Part shown: positions 17,088-24,461 of the stretch, piece by piece
Position numbering within the stretch: position 1 is the stretch's first letter
Layout: each line of letters starts with the position of its first letter
Source: Fructobacillus evanidus
GTDB taxonomy: Bacteria; Bacillota; Bacilli; Lactobacillales; Lactobacillaceae
Length of the DNA: 64,000 nucleotides
Assembly: GCF_963580165.1 (NCBI RefSeq)
Contig: NZ_CAUZLM010000008.1
Coordinates: 1 to 64,000, forward strand
Direction: 5' to 3'
Notes under the pieces: model-generated
What the model was told of the DNA's origin: nothing
The model's database searches: none
What the model saw: only the letters and a program-made list of their open reading frames with translations
Program-made: the position numbers and the translations under genes

Positions 17088-17290
17088 CTATCTTGCAAAA
17101 GAGGACTCGTCTCTTATTAACCAAAGAGACGAGCCCTGCCCGCGGTACCACTCTAATAGCCTTAATGGCCACTTTGTTATCAAATTCTGAGCAGAAAAAG
17201 CCGCGCGGGCCAGGGCCAGCCCTTAACTCACACTAACGTTAAGGTCACTGCAAAGCTGGGCACCTGCCTTCTATCTTTTTCAATTACAAC
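17088..17290 (-). ncRNA. T-box riboswitch of argS
   Basis: The minus-strand leader contains the T-box core AGAGTGGTACCGCGG (complement near 17139-17153), which pairs with the tRNA acceptor end. It is followed by a terminator made of GGGCTCGTCTCTTTGG and its partner AAGAGACGAGTCC (17100-17136) with TTTT. An upstream hairpin, CCTTAAC with GTTAAGG, belongs to the Stem I side. I cannot place the specifier codon with certainty. Stem I looks short and GC-rich. Confidence 0.85.
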
Positions 17291-17299
17291 CAGGATGTC

Positions 17300-17554
17300 T
17301 TATTCAGACTTTTTGTCCTGGGGTGCTGCCTTGATGACTTCCACATCGGCCATTCGAACAACAGCGCGGTGGTTCATTTCATTGACGGCTGGTTGGTCGG
17401 CTGGATCATTTTCGATGATTTCGACCAACAATGCATTTTCGTAAACCTTTTCAACCTTACCGGTAAAGGGGTTTTCCAGATTTCCGTATGCTGGGGCGAG
17501 CAACTCATCCCCCACGTGATACTTGGATTCTTGCTTTTCGTCTTCCTTGCTCAT
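17300..17554 (-). CDS. DUF2187-like small protein
   Basis: The 84-aa soluble protein has a short charged N-terminus, then YHVGDELLAPAYGNLENPFTGKVEKVYENALLVEI, which fits the SH3-like beta barrel of DUF2187 (YkvS-type) proteins. The C-terminus is charged. The ATG lies five bases after AGGAGG. The codon before it is GTG, which the longest frame would use but which is too close to the Shine-Dalgarno. It is the last gene after coaBC, with the argS leader beginning at its stop. Function unknown. Confidence 0.7.
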   Translation of the reverse strand: MSKEDEKQESKYHVGDELLAPAYGNLENPFTGKVEKVYENALLVEIIENDPADQPAVNEMNHRAVVRMADVEVIKAAPQDKKSE

Positions 17555-17603
17555 CACAGCCTCCTGCTTACTTTCATATAGGTCACTATTATACCATAAA
17601 GTT

Positions 17604-18836
17604 TTAAGATGTTAGTAAATCAGCTACCAGAGCGATAATGTCTTCAGCAACTTCTGTCTTCAATTTGGCCGCTACCTGGATTGGCTCTTGGTCAGCGGTG
17701 ACCAACGTCACCTTGTTTGTATCCTTGTTAAAGCCAGCGCCTTCCTCTAAAACATTATTCGCCACAATCAAATCGGCATGCTTTTTGACTAATTTTGCCT
17801 GGGCATTTTCGACCAGGTTTTCGGTTTCGGCCGCAAAACCAACGACAACCTGTCTTGGCTTTTTCGCCTCGCCAACGGTCTTTAAGATGTCGGGATTTTG
17901 CACCAAATCTAAAATCATGTGCTCATCACCGTGCTTCTTAACCTTGTGATCAGCTACTTCAGCAACCCGGAAATCAGATACCGCCGCAGCGCCGATATAA
18001 ACATCAGCTGTGGCCATTTCTTTTTGAACGGCTGCCAACATCTCTCTCGTATCACCAACCAAAATAACCTGAATAGCTGGGCTTACCTGTCGTGAGGTGG
18101 CCGCGACCAATGTGACGGTTGCACCGGCTGCACGGGCAGCTTCGGCTAAGGCATAACCCATTTTACCAGAAGACTTATTGGTCAAATAGCGCACTGGATC
18201 GATTGGTTCTCGCGTTCCACCCGCAGTAATTACAACTTTTTTGCCGGCTAAGGGCTTCTCTTCGAAAACAGCATCTTGGAAGTTGTCAGAGTGTAAATCA
18301 GCAATATCTGTCACGATTTCAGTCGGTTCTACCATTCTGCCCTTGGCTTCATAGCCTTCGGCCAAAAAACCACTAGCTGGTCCGATAAAGTCATAACCAT
18401 CTATTTTCAGCTGATTTACATTACGCTGCACCGCGGGATTACTCCACATCACGTCATTCATCGCGGGTACAGCCACCTTGTGGGCTGCACTAGCCATGAC
18501 CGTTGCCGTTAACACGTTGTCGGCCAGTCCCAAAGCTAATTTAGCCAGGGTATTGGCCGTCAAAGGTGCCAGCACAATCAAGTCAGCCCACTTCGCTAAG
18601 TGAACGTGGTCAACAGCGCTGCTAGGTCCTTGCCAACTCACATCAGTCAAAACGGGATGCGTCGAAAGCACCGCCAAAGTCTTGGCTGGTAAAAATTCTT
18701 GGGCCACATCCGTCATCACCACTTTCACATTGGCCCCAGCCTTAATCAACAGACGCGTTAATTCGGCTGCCTTATAGGCTGCGACACCGCCCGTTACGGC
18801 TAAAAGGACGTTTTTATCTTGGTAAAAAGCTGTCAT
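17604..18836 (-). CDS. coaBC: Bifunctional phosphopantothenoylcysteine decarboxylase / phosphopantothenate-cysteine ligase
   Basis: This enzyme performs two steps of coenzyme A synthesis. Residues 1-185 are the FMN flavoprotein CoaC, with LLAVTGGVAAYKAAEL and the PAMNDVMW substrate motif. Residues from about 190 to 410 are CoaB, opening VVITAGGTREPIDPVRYLTNKSSGKMG and containing the KKH loop and VGFAAETEN. The ATG at 18836 follows GGAGG inside the end of murE. The longer frame would begin within murE and lacks a site. The two genes are translationally linked. Confidence 0.93.
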   Translation of the reverse strand: MTAFYQDKNVLLAVTGGVAAYKAAELTRLLIKAGANVKVVMTDVAQEFLPAKTLAVLSTHPVLTDVSWQGPSSAVDHVHLAKWADLIVLAPLTANTLAKLALGLADNVLTATVMASAAHKVAVPAMNDVMWSNPAVQRNVNQLKIDGYDFIGPASGFLAEGYEAKGRMVEPTEIVTDIADLHSDNFQDAVFEEKPLAGKKVVITAGGTREPIDPVRYLTNKSSGKMGYALAEAARAAGATVTLVAATSRQVSPAIQVILVGDTREMLAAVQKEMATADVYIGAAAVSDFRVAEVADHKVKKHGDEHMILDLVQNPDILKTVGEAKKPRQVVVGFAAETENLVENAQAKLVKKHADLIVANNVLEEGAGFNKDTNKVTLVTADQEPIQVAAKLKTEVAEDIIALVADLLTS

Positions 18837-18838
18837 GG

Positions 18839-20380
18839 CTAATCCTCCACGAGTAATCCCTGGCCGGCCAAAAGGGCCTGCTGGCATTCCTTCACAGCGG
18901 CATAATCACCGATGTAAGGTGTATCGACTCCGTTAACCTTTTGGTAAGGATCCTCACCCTTACCGGCAACGACAACCAAGTCGTTTTCGCCAGCTAAATC
19001 AATCGCCTGGTGAATGGCAGTAATCCGGTCCATCTCAAAGTGAACTAGGACATGGTCATTCGTGATACCATCAGCAATCGTTTGAGCAATTGTCAATGGG
19101 CTTTCGTATTGGGGGTCGTCAGCCGTTAAGAAGACCTGGTCAGCCTTTTGTGACAAGACCTTAGCAAAATCAGCTCGGCGGGAAACACCTTTATTTCCTG
19201 GTGCACCCAAAACCACAATGACTTGTCCGTCTGGGGACTGCGCCTTGGCAAAGGCCAAAAGCGATAGTAAGGAAACGTAGTTATGGGCGTAATCGACAAA
19301 AGCGACCCCGTGACCAGGCAACTTTAATGAAAGCATCCGACCTGGAATCGTGACTTCATCCAGCCCCTTCACCATTGACTGATGGTCAGCTCCGGCTAGC
19401 CCGACCATCATGAGCGACGCCACGGCGTTTTCCTCGTTAAAGTCGCCAGGCAAGTTCAAGCGGTAGCCACCACTAATCACCTGTAAATCAGGCACCGCCG
19501 CACCAGCTGTCACCGTAAAATGTGACTCGTGCAAAGCGGACTCTTGACTCGTAAAGGTCACTAATGGTTGCTGACCATTAACAGGTGTCGTTCCGGCGCG
19601 ACCATAAGTCAGCACCCGGTCATGTCGACTAGCAGCGCGGTCAAAGATTTCCTGGTAGTGGTCCATTCCCGCGTTTAAAATCACGTGGTCGGAATTATCC
19701 AACAGCATCTCCTTATGTGCCAAATAATCAGCAAAAGTTGGATGCTCGTTTGGTCCGATATGGTCCGGTGAAATATTCAAAAAGGCGCCCACATTAAAGC
19801 GCAAACCATAAACACGGTTGCGCAAATATGCCTGTGAGGAAACTTCCATCACCAAGTGGGTCATCCCATTGTCAACTGCTCGACGCATATCTTTAAAGAG
19901 CTCAAAGGATTCGGGTGTGGTCAAATCTGATTTCTTCTTATCCGCCGGCTTAGGGCCAACAATTCGATCGACCGTTGAAAACAAAGCCGTCTTTCCTGCA
20001 GTTGCTTCCTTCAGCATCGTATAGGCAAAGTAGGCCGCCGTTGTCTTCCCCTTGGTTCCCGTAAAGGCACCAATCCAAAGCTGGTCTTGTGGATAATCAA
20101 AGTAGGCCATCGACAACACCGACAGAGCTTTTTGGCTATCGTTCACCAACCACTGAGGCAAATCAGTACCCAAATCATGGTCAGCTACCAAAGCTGTCAC
20201 ACCATCAACTCCGTCGAGGTATTCCGCCTTAAAGGCCCCCTTAACAACAAAGAGCGTCTGGTCCTGAACCTGACGGGTGTCATAGTGGACATGGTCAAAG
20301 ACCAAATCATCAGTTGGTTCGCTGACGAGTAGGTCGTGTTTTTGTAAAATTTTTGTCACATCTTGTCTAGTTAATCGCAT
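18839..20380 (-). CDS. murE: UDP-MurNAc-L-Ala-D-Glu:L-lysine ligase
   Basis: MurE adds the third stem-peptide residue in the cytoplasm. The 513-aa protein has the Mur ligase P-loop TGTKGKTT (residues 107-114), MEVSSQ, and FVDYAHN. The position that holds DNPR in diaminopimelate-adding enzymes reads DDPQYESP, so L-lysine is the likely substrate, as expected for this group of lactic acid bacteria. coaBC follows immediately. No terminator lies between them, so they share a transcript. Confidence 0.92.
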   Translation of the reverse strand: MRLTRQDVTKILQKHDLLVSEPTDDLVFDHVHYDTRQVQDQTLFVVKGAFKAEYLDGVDGVTALVADHDLGTDLPQWLVNDSQKALSVLSMAYFDYPQDQLWIGAFTGTKGKTTAAYFAYTMLKEATAGKTALFSTVDRIVGPKPADKKKSDLTTPESFELFKDMRRAVDNGMTHLVMEVSSQAYLRNRVYGLRFNVGAFLNISPDHIGPNEHPTFADYLAHKEMLLDNSDHVILNAGMDHYQEIFDRAASRHDRVLTYGRAGTTPVNGQQPLVTFTSQESALHESHFTVTAGAAVPDLQVISGGYRLNLPGDFNEENAVASLMMVGLAGADHQSMVKGLDEVTIPGRMLSLKLPGHGVAFVDYAHNYVSLLSLLAFAKAQSPDGQVIVVLGAPGNKGVSRRADFAKVLSQKADQVFLTADDPQYESPLTIAQTIADGITNDHVLVHFEMDRITAIHQAIDLAGENDLVVVAGKGEDPYQKVNGVDTPYIGDYAAVKECQQALLAGQGLLVED

Positions 20381-20604
20381 AGACTCATTATAGCATAGGC
20401 CAACAAAAAGCGAACCTTTAAAAAGACTGAAACCAAGCCTTTTTTAGCAAAAAAAGACCGAGAAAACTCGGTCTTATCTGCAGTCATTTTCTGTCAGCTA
20501 AATTGTCTGTTATAGAAGGACTATAATTCCCTATCAGTTGACTTATTTCGTTTTCGTTGATTTCACGTCCCATAAACCAATGGCTATTCAAGTTATCAGT
20601 CCAC
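20381..20604. other. Intergenic stretch between murE and the antiporter
   Basis: No gene is seen. It holds the antiporter terminator (20448-20475) and a promoter-poor AT-rich part upstream of murE. A candidate murE promoter could not be singled out. Confidence 0.5.
20448..20475 (-). terminator. Terminator of the CPA2 antiporter gene
   Basis: AAGACCGAG and CTCGGTCTT pair with an AAAA loop. On the minus strand it is followed by seven T. Confidence 0.85.
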
Positions 20605-21741
20605 TTATTTTCTTAATAAAGGTTTTAAGGCAATCGGCGTGAAAATTGTCGTTAACAGAATCACTAGGGTCAACATTGCATAATGACCCGAACTCAACGC
20701 ATGAGCTGACAGTGCCAAATCAGCAATCACAATCGCCATTTCACCACGTGAAACCATGCCAACACCGACAACCCGAGCATCACGAACCGGCACCTTGACT
20801 AGCCGAGCTCCAAAGTAGGCCCCAAAGAACTTCGTCAAAATCGCGAAGACTGTCAAAAGTGCAATCAACGGCAGATTAGCTAACTGGCCGGCCAGAGTAA
20901 CCTTTAACCCGATATTAACAAAGAAAATCGGAATAAAGACGGTTTGACCAATTAAAGTGACGCCGTGTTCAATCGCCGCGGCTGATTTCTGTCGAGAAAA
21001 GAGCACGCCGACAACAAAGGCCACGATGGCTCCCGAAAGGCCAATTTTCTCTGACAAGGTTGCACTGAGTAAAACAATGACCAGTGCAAAAGTCAGAACA
21101 GCCCCCGGTAGCGACAAGCGACCGATTGCTGGCAAAATTTTGGGTAGCACGTAAAGCAAAACCGCTATTAGCACAAGTAAAAACATGACCATCAATAAAA
21201 TGGTGAACCATAGGGGGCGCTGAGTCTCCTCGCCAATCCCAAAGACCGTTTGGTAGACCGTCCACATCAAAATCGCCAAAATATCATCTAAAACGGCTGC
21301 TCCCAAGATTGTCGCCCCGGCATCTGATTTGACCTGATGATATTCGGTTAAAATTTGCGCCGTAATTGAAACGGATGTGGCCGAGAACAGCACCGCCCAA
21401 AAAAGAGACTTTTCATCCGTCATCCCCAGAATCAATCCCAAAATCAAAAAGACCGCAAAGGGTGTGATCACTCCAGCTAGAGCAACCGTCACTGCCTGTC
21501 GGGCATGGCGCTTTAACAATCCTAAATCAGATTCAATCCCAGCCAGAAACATCAAGAGCAAAACCCCGACCTCTGCCCACGTGGCCAAACTGTGATTAGC
21601 AGACAGCAGATGAAAACCTGCCGGTCCCAAAATAATTCCTGCACCAATTTGACCAACAACCGTCGGCAGGCGCAAGCGCTCCGCTAACCAAGACATCATC
21701 AAGGCCCCAAACAAAATCAATCCAAATGTCCAAATCGTCAT
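20605..21741 (-). CDS. CPA2-family monovalent cation:proton antiporter (KefB/NapA-like)
   Basis: The 378-aa protein is hydrophobic throughout with about 12 membrane helices and no C-terminal TrkA-N domain. GQIGAGIILGPAGFHLL near the N-terminus, the FSATSVSITAQIL helix, and the conserved Asp pair region AAVLDDILAILMW in helix 5 mark the CPA2 exchangers that move Na+ or K+ against H+. The start is the ATG at 21741 behind GGAGG. An upstream ATG overlaps that site. The mRNA starts with a structured leader (21787-21852) that may regulate it. Confidence 0.88.
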   Translation of the reverse strand: MTIWTFGLILFGALMMSWLAERLRLPTVVGQIGAGIILGPAGFHLLSANHSLATWAEVGVLLLMFLAGIESDLGLLKRHARQAVTVALAGVITPFAVFLILGLILGMTDEKSLFWAVLFSATSVSITAQILTEYHQVKSDAGATILGAAVLDDILAILMWTVYQTVFGIGEETQRPLWFTILLMVMFLLVLIAVLLYVLPKILPAIGRLSLPGAVLTFALVIVLLSATLSEKIGLSGAIVAFVVGVLFSRQKSAAAIEHGVTLIGQTVFIPIFFVNIGLKVTLAGQLANLPLIALLTVFAILTKFFGAYFGARLVKVPVRDARVVGVGMVSRGEMAIVIADLALSAHALSSGHYAMLTLVILLTTIFTPIALKPLLRK

Positions 21742-21786
21742 TTTCTTCCTCCTCATTTATAGCCAGATCAGCTTGAAATGAGCAAA

Positions 21787-21852
21787 GAAAAAGGCCCACT
21801 CCAAGTGAACCTAACTCCCCCGTTAGGCTCCGCCTTGAGTATGACCTCAACC
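21787..21852 (-). ncRNA. Structured leader upstream of the antiporter, candidate riboswitch
   Basis: On the minus strand TTGAG-GTCATA-CTCAA makes a first hairpin (21835-21850). Its 3' arm can instead pair with CTTGGAGT (21798-21805), enclosing a perfect hairpin CCTAAC-GGGGGA-GTTAGG (21810-21827). GGGCC and five T follow. The two exclusive foldings and the T-run between promoter and gene are what a transcription-attenuating switch looks like. I cannot match it to a known family. Confidence 0.5.
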
Positions 21853-21874
21853 AAAGTTTTTATTCAATACTGCT

Positions 21875-21904
21875 ATTATAGCATTAACTAAAACCAGAAC
21901 TCAA
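21875..21904 (-). promoter_or_regulatory. Promoter of the antiporter gene
   Basis: TTGAGT and a perfect TATAAT are separated by 18 bp on the minus strand. Transcription would begin just upstream of the structured leader. Confidence 0.65.
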
Positions 21905-21953
21905 ATCATTCATCGCGTCCACGTGCATTTTAACACTCATCCCAACCTCCCTA

Positions 21954-21982
21954 TTGGCACTCGGACATCTTGGTGTTATAAT
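21954..21982 (+). promoter_or_regulatory. Promoter of the antitoxin RNA
   Basis: TTGGCA and TATAAT with exactly 17 bp between form a near-consensus strong promoter on the plus strand. No coding frame with a ribosome binding site follows. Confidence 0.8.
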
Positions 21983-21988
21983 GATGGT

Positions 21989-22105
21989 GTAGAAAAAGCG
22001 CTGTAGTGGCAACTACAACGCTTTCTAGCAAACCCGTAAAACGGTGGCTACCTTTAGTTATTGTAAATAACCATCAGCTCGTCAAAGCTTGTGATGGTTA
22101 TTTTT
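21989..22105 (+). ncRNA. Antisense antitoxin RNA of a type I toxin-antitoxin locus
   Basis: The predicted RNA of about 115 nt begins after the strong promoter. It folds into a hairpin (AGCG-CTGTAGT with ACTACA-CGCT, near 21995-22024) and ends in the terminator AATAACCATCA / TGATGGTTATT with a T-run (22067-22105). Its 3' part is complementary to the 3' end of the toxin mRNA. It carries GGTGGCTACC (22043-22052), and the toxin mRNA leader carries GGTGGCTATCC. These can pair over 8 bp with two G-U pairs, resembling the interaction repeats of Fst/par-type loci. Confidence 0.7.
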
Positions 22106-22201
22106 TTGGCTTAATTTAATAAGCTCAATCACTAATACCAGCAATATCAGAACAAAAGTTCCGAAAGCCAGCATTAATTGTAAGGCAGTCGTCACCGACA
22201 C
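22082..22201 (-). CDS. Small holin-like membrane toxin (type I toxin-antitoxin)
   Basis: The peptide of 39 residues begins at GTG (22201), eight bases after AAGAAAGGAG: VSVTTALQLMLAFGTFVLIL and onward, then a charged end, LIKLSQKNNHHKL. The pattern [ST]-x-x-x-A-L-x-L-M-x-x-F-G-x-F and a single helix match the putative holin-like toxin family of lactobacilli and enterococci, related to Fst/Ldr toxins that insert in the cell's own membrane. The longer frame from 22285 has no ribosome binding site. A convergent antisense RNA overlaps its 3' end. Confidence 0.8.
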   Translation of the reverse strand: MSVTTALQLMLAFGTFVLILLVLVIELIKLSQKNNHHKL

Positions 22202-22304
22202 CTTGGCATCTCCTTTCTTAGAATGTGATTGTTGGTTTTGACACCATAGCACCACCTCCTTTGAAAAAGGATAGCCACCATTCACGCTTGTTTGCTATAC
22301 AAAT

Positions 22305-22313
22305 ACTATAGCA
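22305..22313 (-). promoter_or_regulatory. Toxin mRNA promoter (extended -10)
   Basis: TGC-TATAGT lies about 105 bp upstream of the toxin start, leaving a long leader that includes GGTGGCTATCC shared with the antitoxin RNA. The -35 is weak. Confidence 0.5.
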
Positions 22314-22462
22314 TAAAGCCCTCGAAAACATTGGTATAAAGCTGTTTTTAGACATTTATCATCGATTTATTCAATACCATGCAAAAATAAAAAGAACGCC
22401 GATTTACCACTCTTGATAAAGCCAGCAAAAATACATTCACTACTACAATTTAAAAGCAACTT

Positions 22463-22504
22463 AAAAGGACTGACACCGAAAAATACCGGTTATCAGTCCT
22501 TTTT
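22463..22504. terminator. dus terminator (bidirectional)
   Basis: AAAAGGACTGA and TCAGTCCTTTT pair around an AT-rich loop. A second inverted repeat, ATCTCATC with GATGAGAT, lies between it and dus (22541-22576). Confidence 0.8.
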
Positions 22505-22578
22505 ACTTATTCAAACAATATGTCTTAATTTGTTGGCTTATCTCATCGCGGCTTAACCAATCACAATGATGAGATCCC

Positions 22579-23604
22579 TTAACGTGCAGGTGCCTGTAAG
22601 AGGTCACCAACGTGTTCCGCCAATAAAGCCCGCACTTGATCAGTTGCGTGAGTTTCCATCAGCAATTGGCGCAACTGAGAAGCATGAGGGAAGCCCCGCA
22701 GGTAAATCTTAAAGTAACGCTTCAATGCTTCAAAGTTCTTGATAGAAGCCGTCTTATTCACTTCATCAAACAAGTCCAATTGCAATTCCAAAAGAGCGAT
22801 TGATTCTGCCAAAGTGTGGTCCTGATGGCCTGGTTCAAAGGCGTATGGGTCGTTTAAGACGCCACGGCCAATCATCACCCCATCAATACCAGGGTGTTCG
22901 GCAACCAAGGCCAAACCATGCTCGTAGTCCTTGACATCCCCATTGATTTGGAGAAGTGTATCCGGTGCCAACCGATCACGCATGGCAATAATGTCATCGA
23001 TCAACTCGAAGTGAGCATCAACCTTTGACATTTCCTTTCGAGTCCGCAAATGAATTGTCAGAACTTGAACATCCTGTTCAAAAATCATCGTCAACCAGTC
23101 GTGGTACTCCTCGACTTTATAAAATCCTAGCCGCGTCTTCACAGATACGGGCAGACCACTTTCCTTGGCTGCAGCGATTAATGCCTTGGCTCGGTCCGGA
23201 TGGCGGATCAAATCAGATCCGGCATCGTTCTTGATAACCGTGCCATCTGGGCAACCCATGTTTAAATCAACGGCCTGATAACCCATTTCAGGAAGCAACT
23301 TAGCTGCTCCAGCAATCACTTCTGGCTTTGATCCCCAGATTTGAGCAATCGGCATTTTTTCGCCCGGCGCAACCGCTAACCGACCCTGAACGGAAAACTT
23401 TGCCTCAGGGTGAACCATTGAGGCAGCGTTCGTGAACTCCGTATAATACACATCCGGCCCACCAGCTTTGGCAACCACACGACGGAAAATTGTATCCGTG
23501 ACTGCTTCCATTGGTGCCATTGAAAAGAATGGCCGCTTGTTCCCGTTTTCATCTTTGGCTTCATCCACAATCTTTTGCCAAAATGCACTCTTAGCAGTTG
23601 TCAT
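22579..23604 (-). CDS. dus: tRNA-dihydrouridine synthase
   Basis: This FMN enzyme reduces uridine to dihydrouridine in tRNA D-loops. The 341-aa sequence has SMAPMEAVTDTIFRR at the N-terminus, QIWGSKPEVIAGAAK, the catalytic-Cys motif DLNMGCPDGTVIKNDAGSDL, and VKTRLGF. IDGVMIGRGVLNDPYAF lies in the FMN phosphate site. The extended C-terminal helical domain binds tRNA. Which uridines it modifies cannot be told from sequence. It is a single gene with its own terminator. Confidence 0.93.
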   Translation of the reverse strand: MTTAKSAFWQKIVDEAKDENGNKRPFFSMAPMEAVTDTIFRRVVAKAGGPDVYYTEFTNAASMVHPEAKFSVQGRLAVAPGEKMPIAQIWGSKPEVIAGAAKLLPEMGYQAVDLNMGCPDGTVIKNDAGSDLIRHPDRAKALIAAAKESGLPVSVKTRLGFYKVEEYHDWLTMIFEQDVQVLTIHLRTRKEMSKVDAHFELIDDIIAMRDRLAPDTLLQINGDVKDYEHGLALVAEHPGIDGVMIGRGVLNDPYAFEPGHQDHTLAESIALLELQLDLFDEVNKTASIKNFEALKRYFKIYLRGFPHASQLRQLLMETHATDQVRALLAEHVGDLLQAPAR

Positions 23605-23745
23605 AAGCCCTCCTTTCGGCTTTTTTAAAAGCCCAGTAAAATCAACCTTACTATTTTAGCATGATTAGCTGTCTTTTTCAAAAATCGAGGCCTTTAATCA
23701 AAAGCCACCATGAAATCTACCAAAAGAAAAACCGACGCCACCATG

Positions 23746-23783
23746 GATATGAATCCCGAAACTTGTTCATCCAAATTTCGTCG
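23746..23783 (+). repeat. Relic of an IS150-like end
   Basis: GATATGAATCCCGAAACTTG followed by TTCATCCAAATTTCGTCG matches, with few differences, the minus-strand IS end at 110-73 (GATATGAACCCCGAAATTTG, then GACAACCAAATTTCGGGG). It also keeps the hairpin CGAAACTTG / CAAATTTCG. No transposase frame survives nearby. It lies between dus and the HAM1-like gene. Confidence 0.5.
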
Positions 23784-23844
23784 TTCGTATCAACACAGTG
23801 GCAATCGGTCCAGTGTTACTTTCTGATTTTTGAAAAGAGTTTGG

Positions 23845-24444
23845 TTAATTTGCCGCTTTAATTCCCTCTAAAACCTGAACTAAAGCTCGGGCACGGTCGT
23901 GATAGGTGACTAATTCAGACAGGGTCATTTCGGACAAAGTCAACCCGTTCTCGGCCTCCATAATGTCGTCCAATCCACCAATTAAGTCTCCACGCCGTGG
24001 TTCCGTGGCAATCTTAACGCCACCCTTTCCGGCACCAGTATACAATTGGCCAGCTGGACTGCAGGCTGCCAAAACAGCCAAAAGATAGGCCGACCGATCC
24101 TGCCCTTGGTCGTAAAGGCTCAAAATATAGTTAATCTCGGCTTCCTTACCAATCACATTCAAGCTTTTAAATTCACGCGAAGAGGTGACGCCAAAACGGT
24201 CGGGAAAAGCCTGCAAGTATAAGCCAGTGTCATCAGCCAAAATCCAATCATCCGGCAAATACTGGTGAATAAAAGTGGCTTTGGCCTTTGCGTTTTCTAA
24301 CTGTGAATCGGTCGTTTCCTCCGGAAAAGCCAATTCCTTTCCCAAGATATCCCGATAATTGGTCACGCTATGGCCCATTTCATGAGCCAAAACGGCCATT
24401 TCCTTGGTTTTAGCAGAATTATTCGAAGCAAATACAAAGTCCAT
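23845..24444 (-). CDS. HAM1/RdgB-like non-canonical purine NTP pyrophosphatase
   Basis: The 199-aa protein has the Ham1 layout: FVFASNNSAKTKEM (substrate loop), EETTDSQLENAKAKAT (for TxxENAxxKA), and LADDTGLYLQAFPDRFGVTS with the catalytic Asp pair. Members hydrolyse ITP, XTP and dITP to clean the nucleotide pool. The sequence departs from canonical RdgB at the N-terminus (SNNSAK for TNNxGK) and toward the C-terminus, so a shifted substrate range is possible. It overlaps nothing and lies 17 bp downstream of birA, probably in one transcript. Confidence 0.82.
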   Translation of the reverse strand: MDFVFASNNSAKTKEMAVLAHEMGHSVTNYRDILGKELAFPEETTDSQLENAKAKATFIHQYLPDDWILADDTGLYLQAFPDRFGVTSSREFKSLNVIGKEAEINYILSLYDQGQDRSAYLLAVLAACSPAGQLYTGAGKGGVKIATEPRRGDLIGGLDDIMEAENGLTLSEMTLSELVTYHDRARALVQVLEGIKAAN

Positions 24445-24461
24445 GTCGGCAATTCTCTTTC

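Noticed and set aside
23661..23861. Plus-strand ORF with YQKKNRRHHGYE that recalls IS3 OrfB
   Set aside because: The similarity is a few residues only, there is no ribosome binding site, and the catalytic DDE region is absent. Only the IS-end relic is kept.
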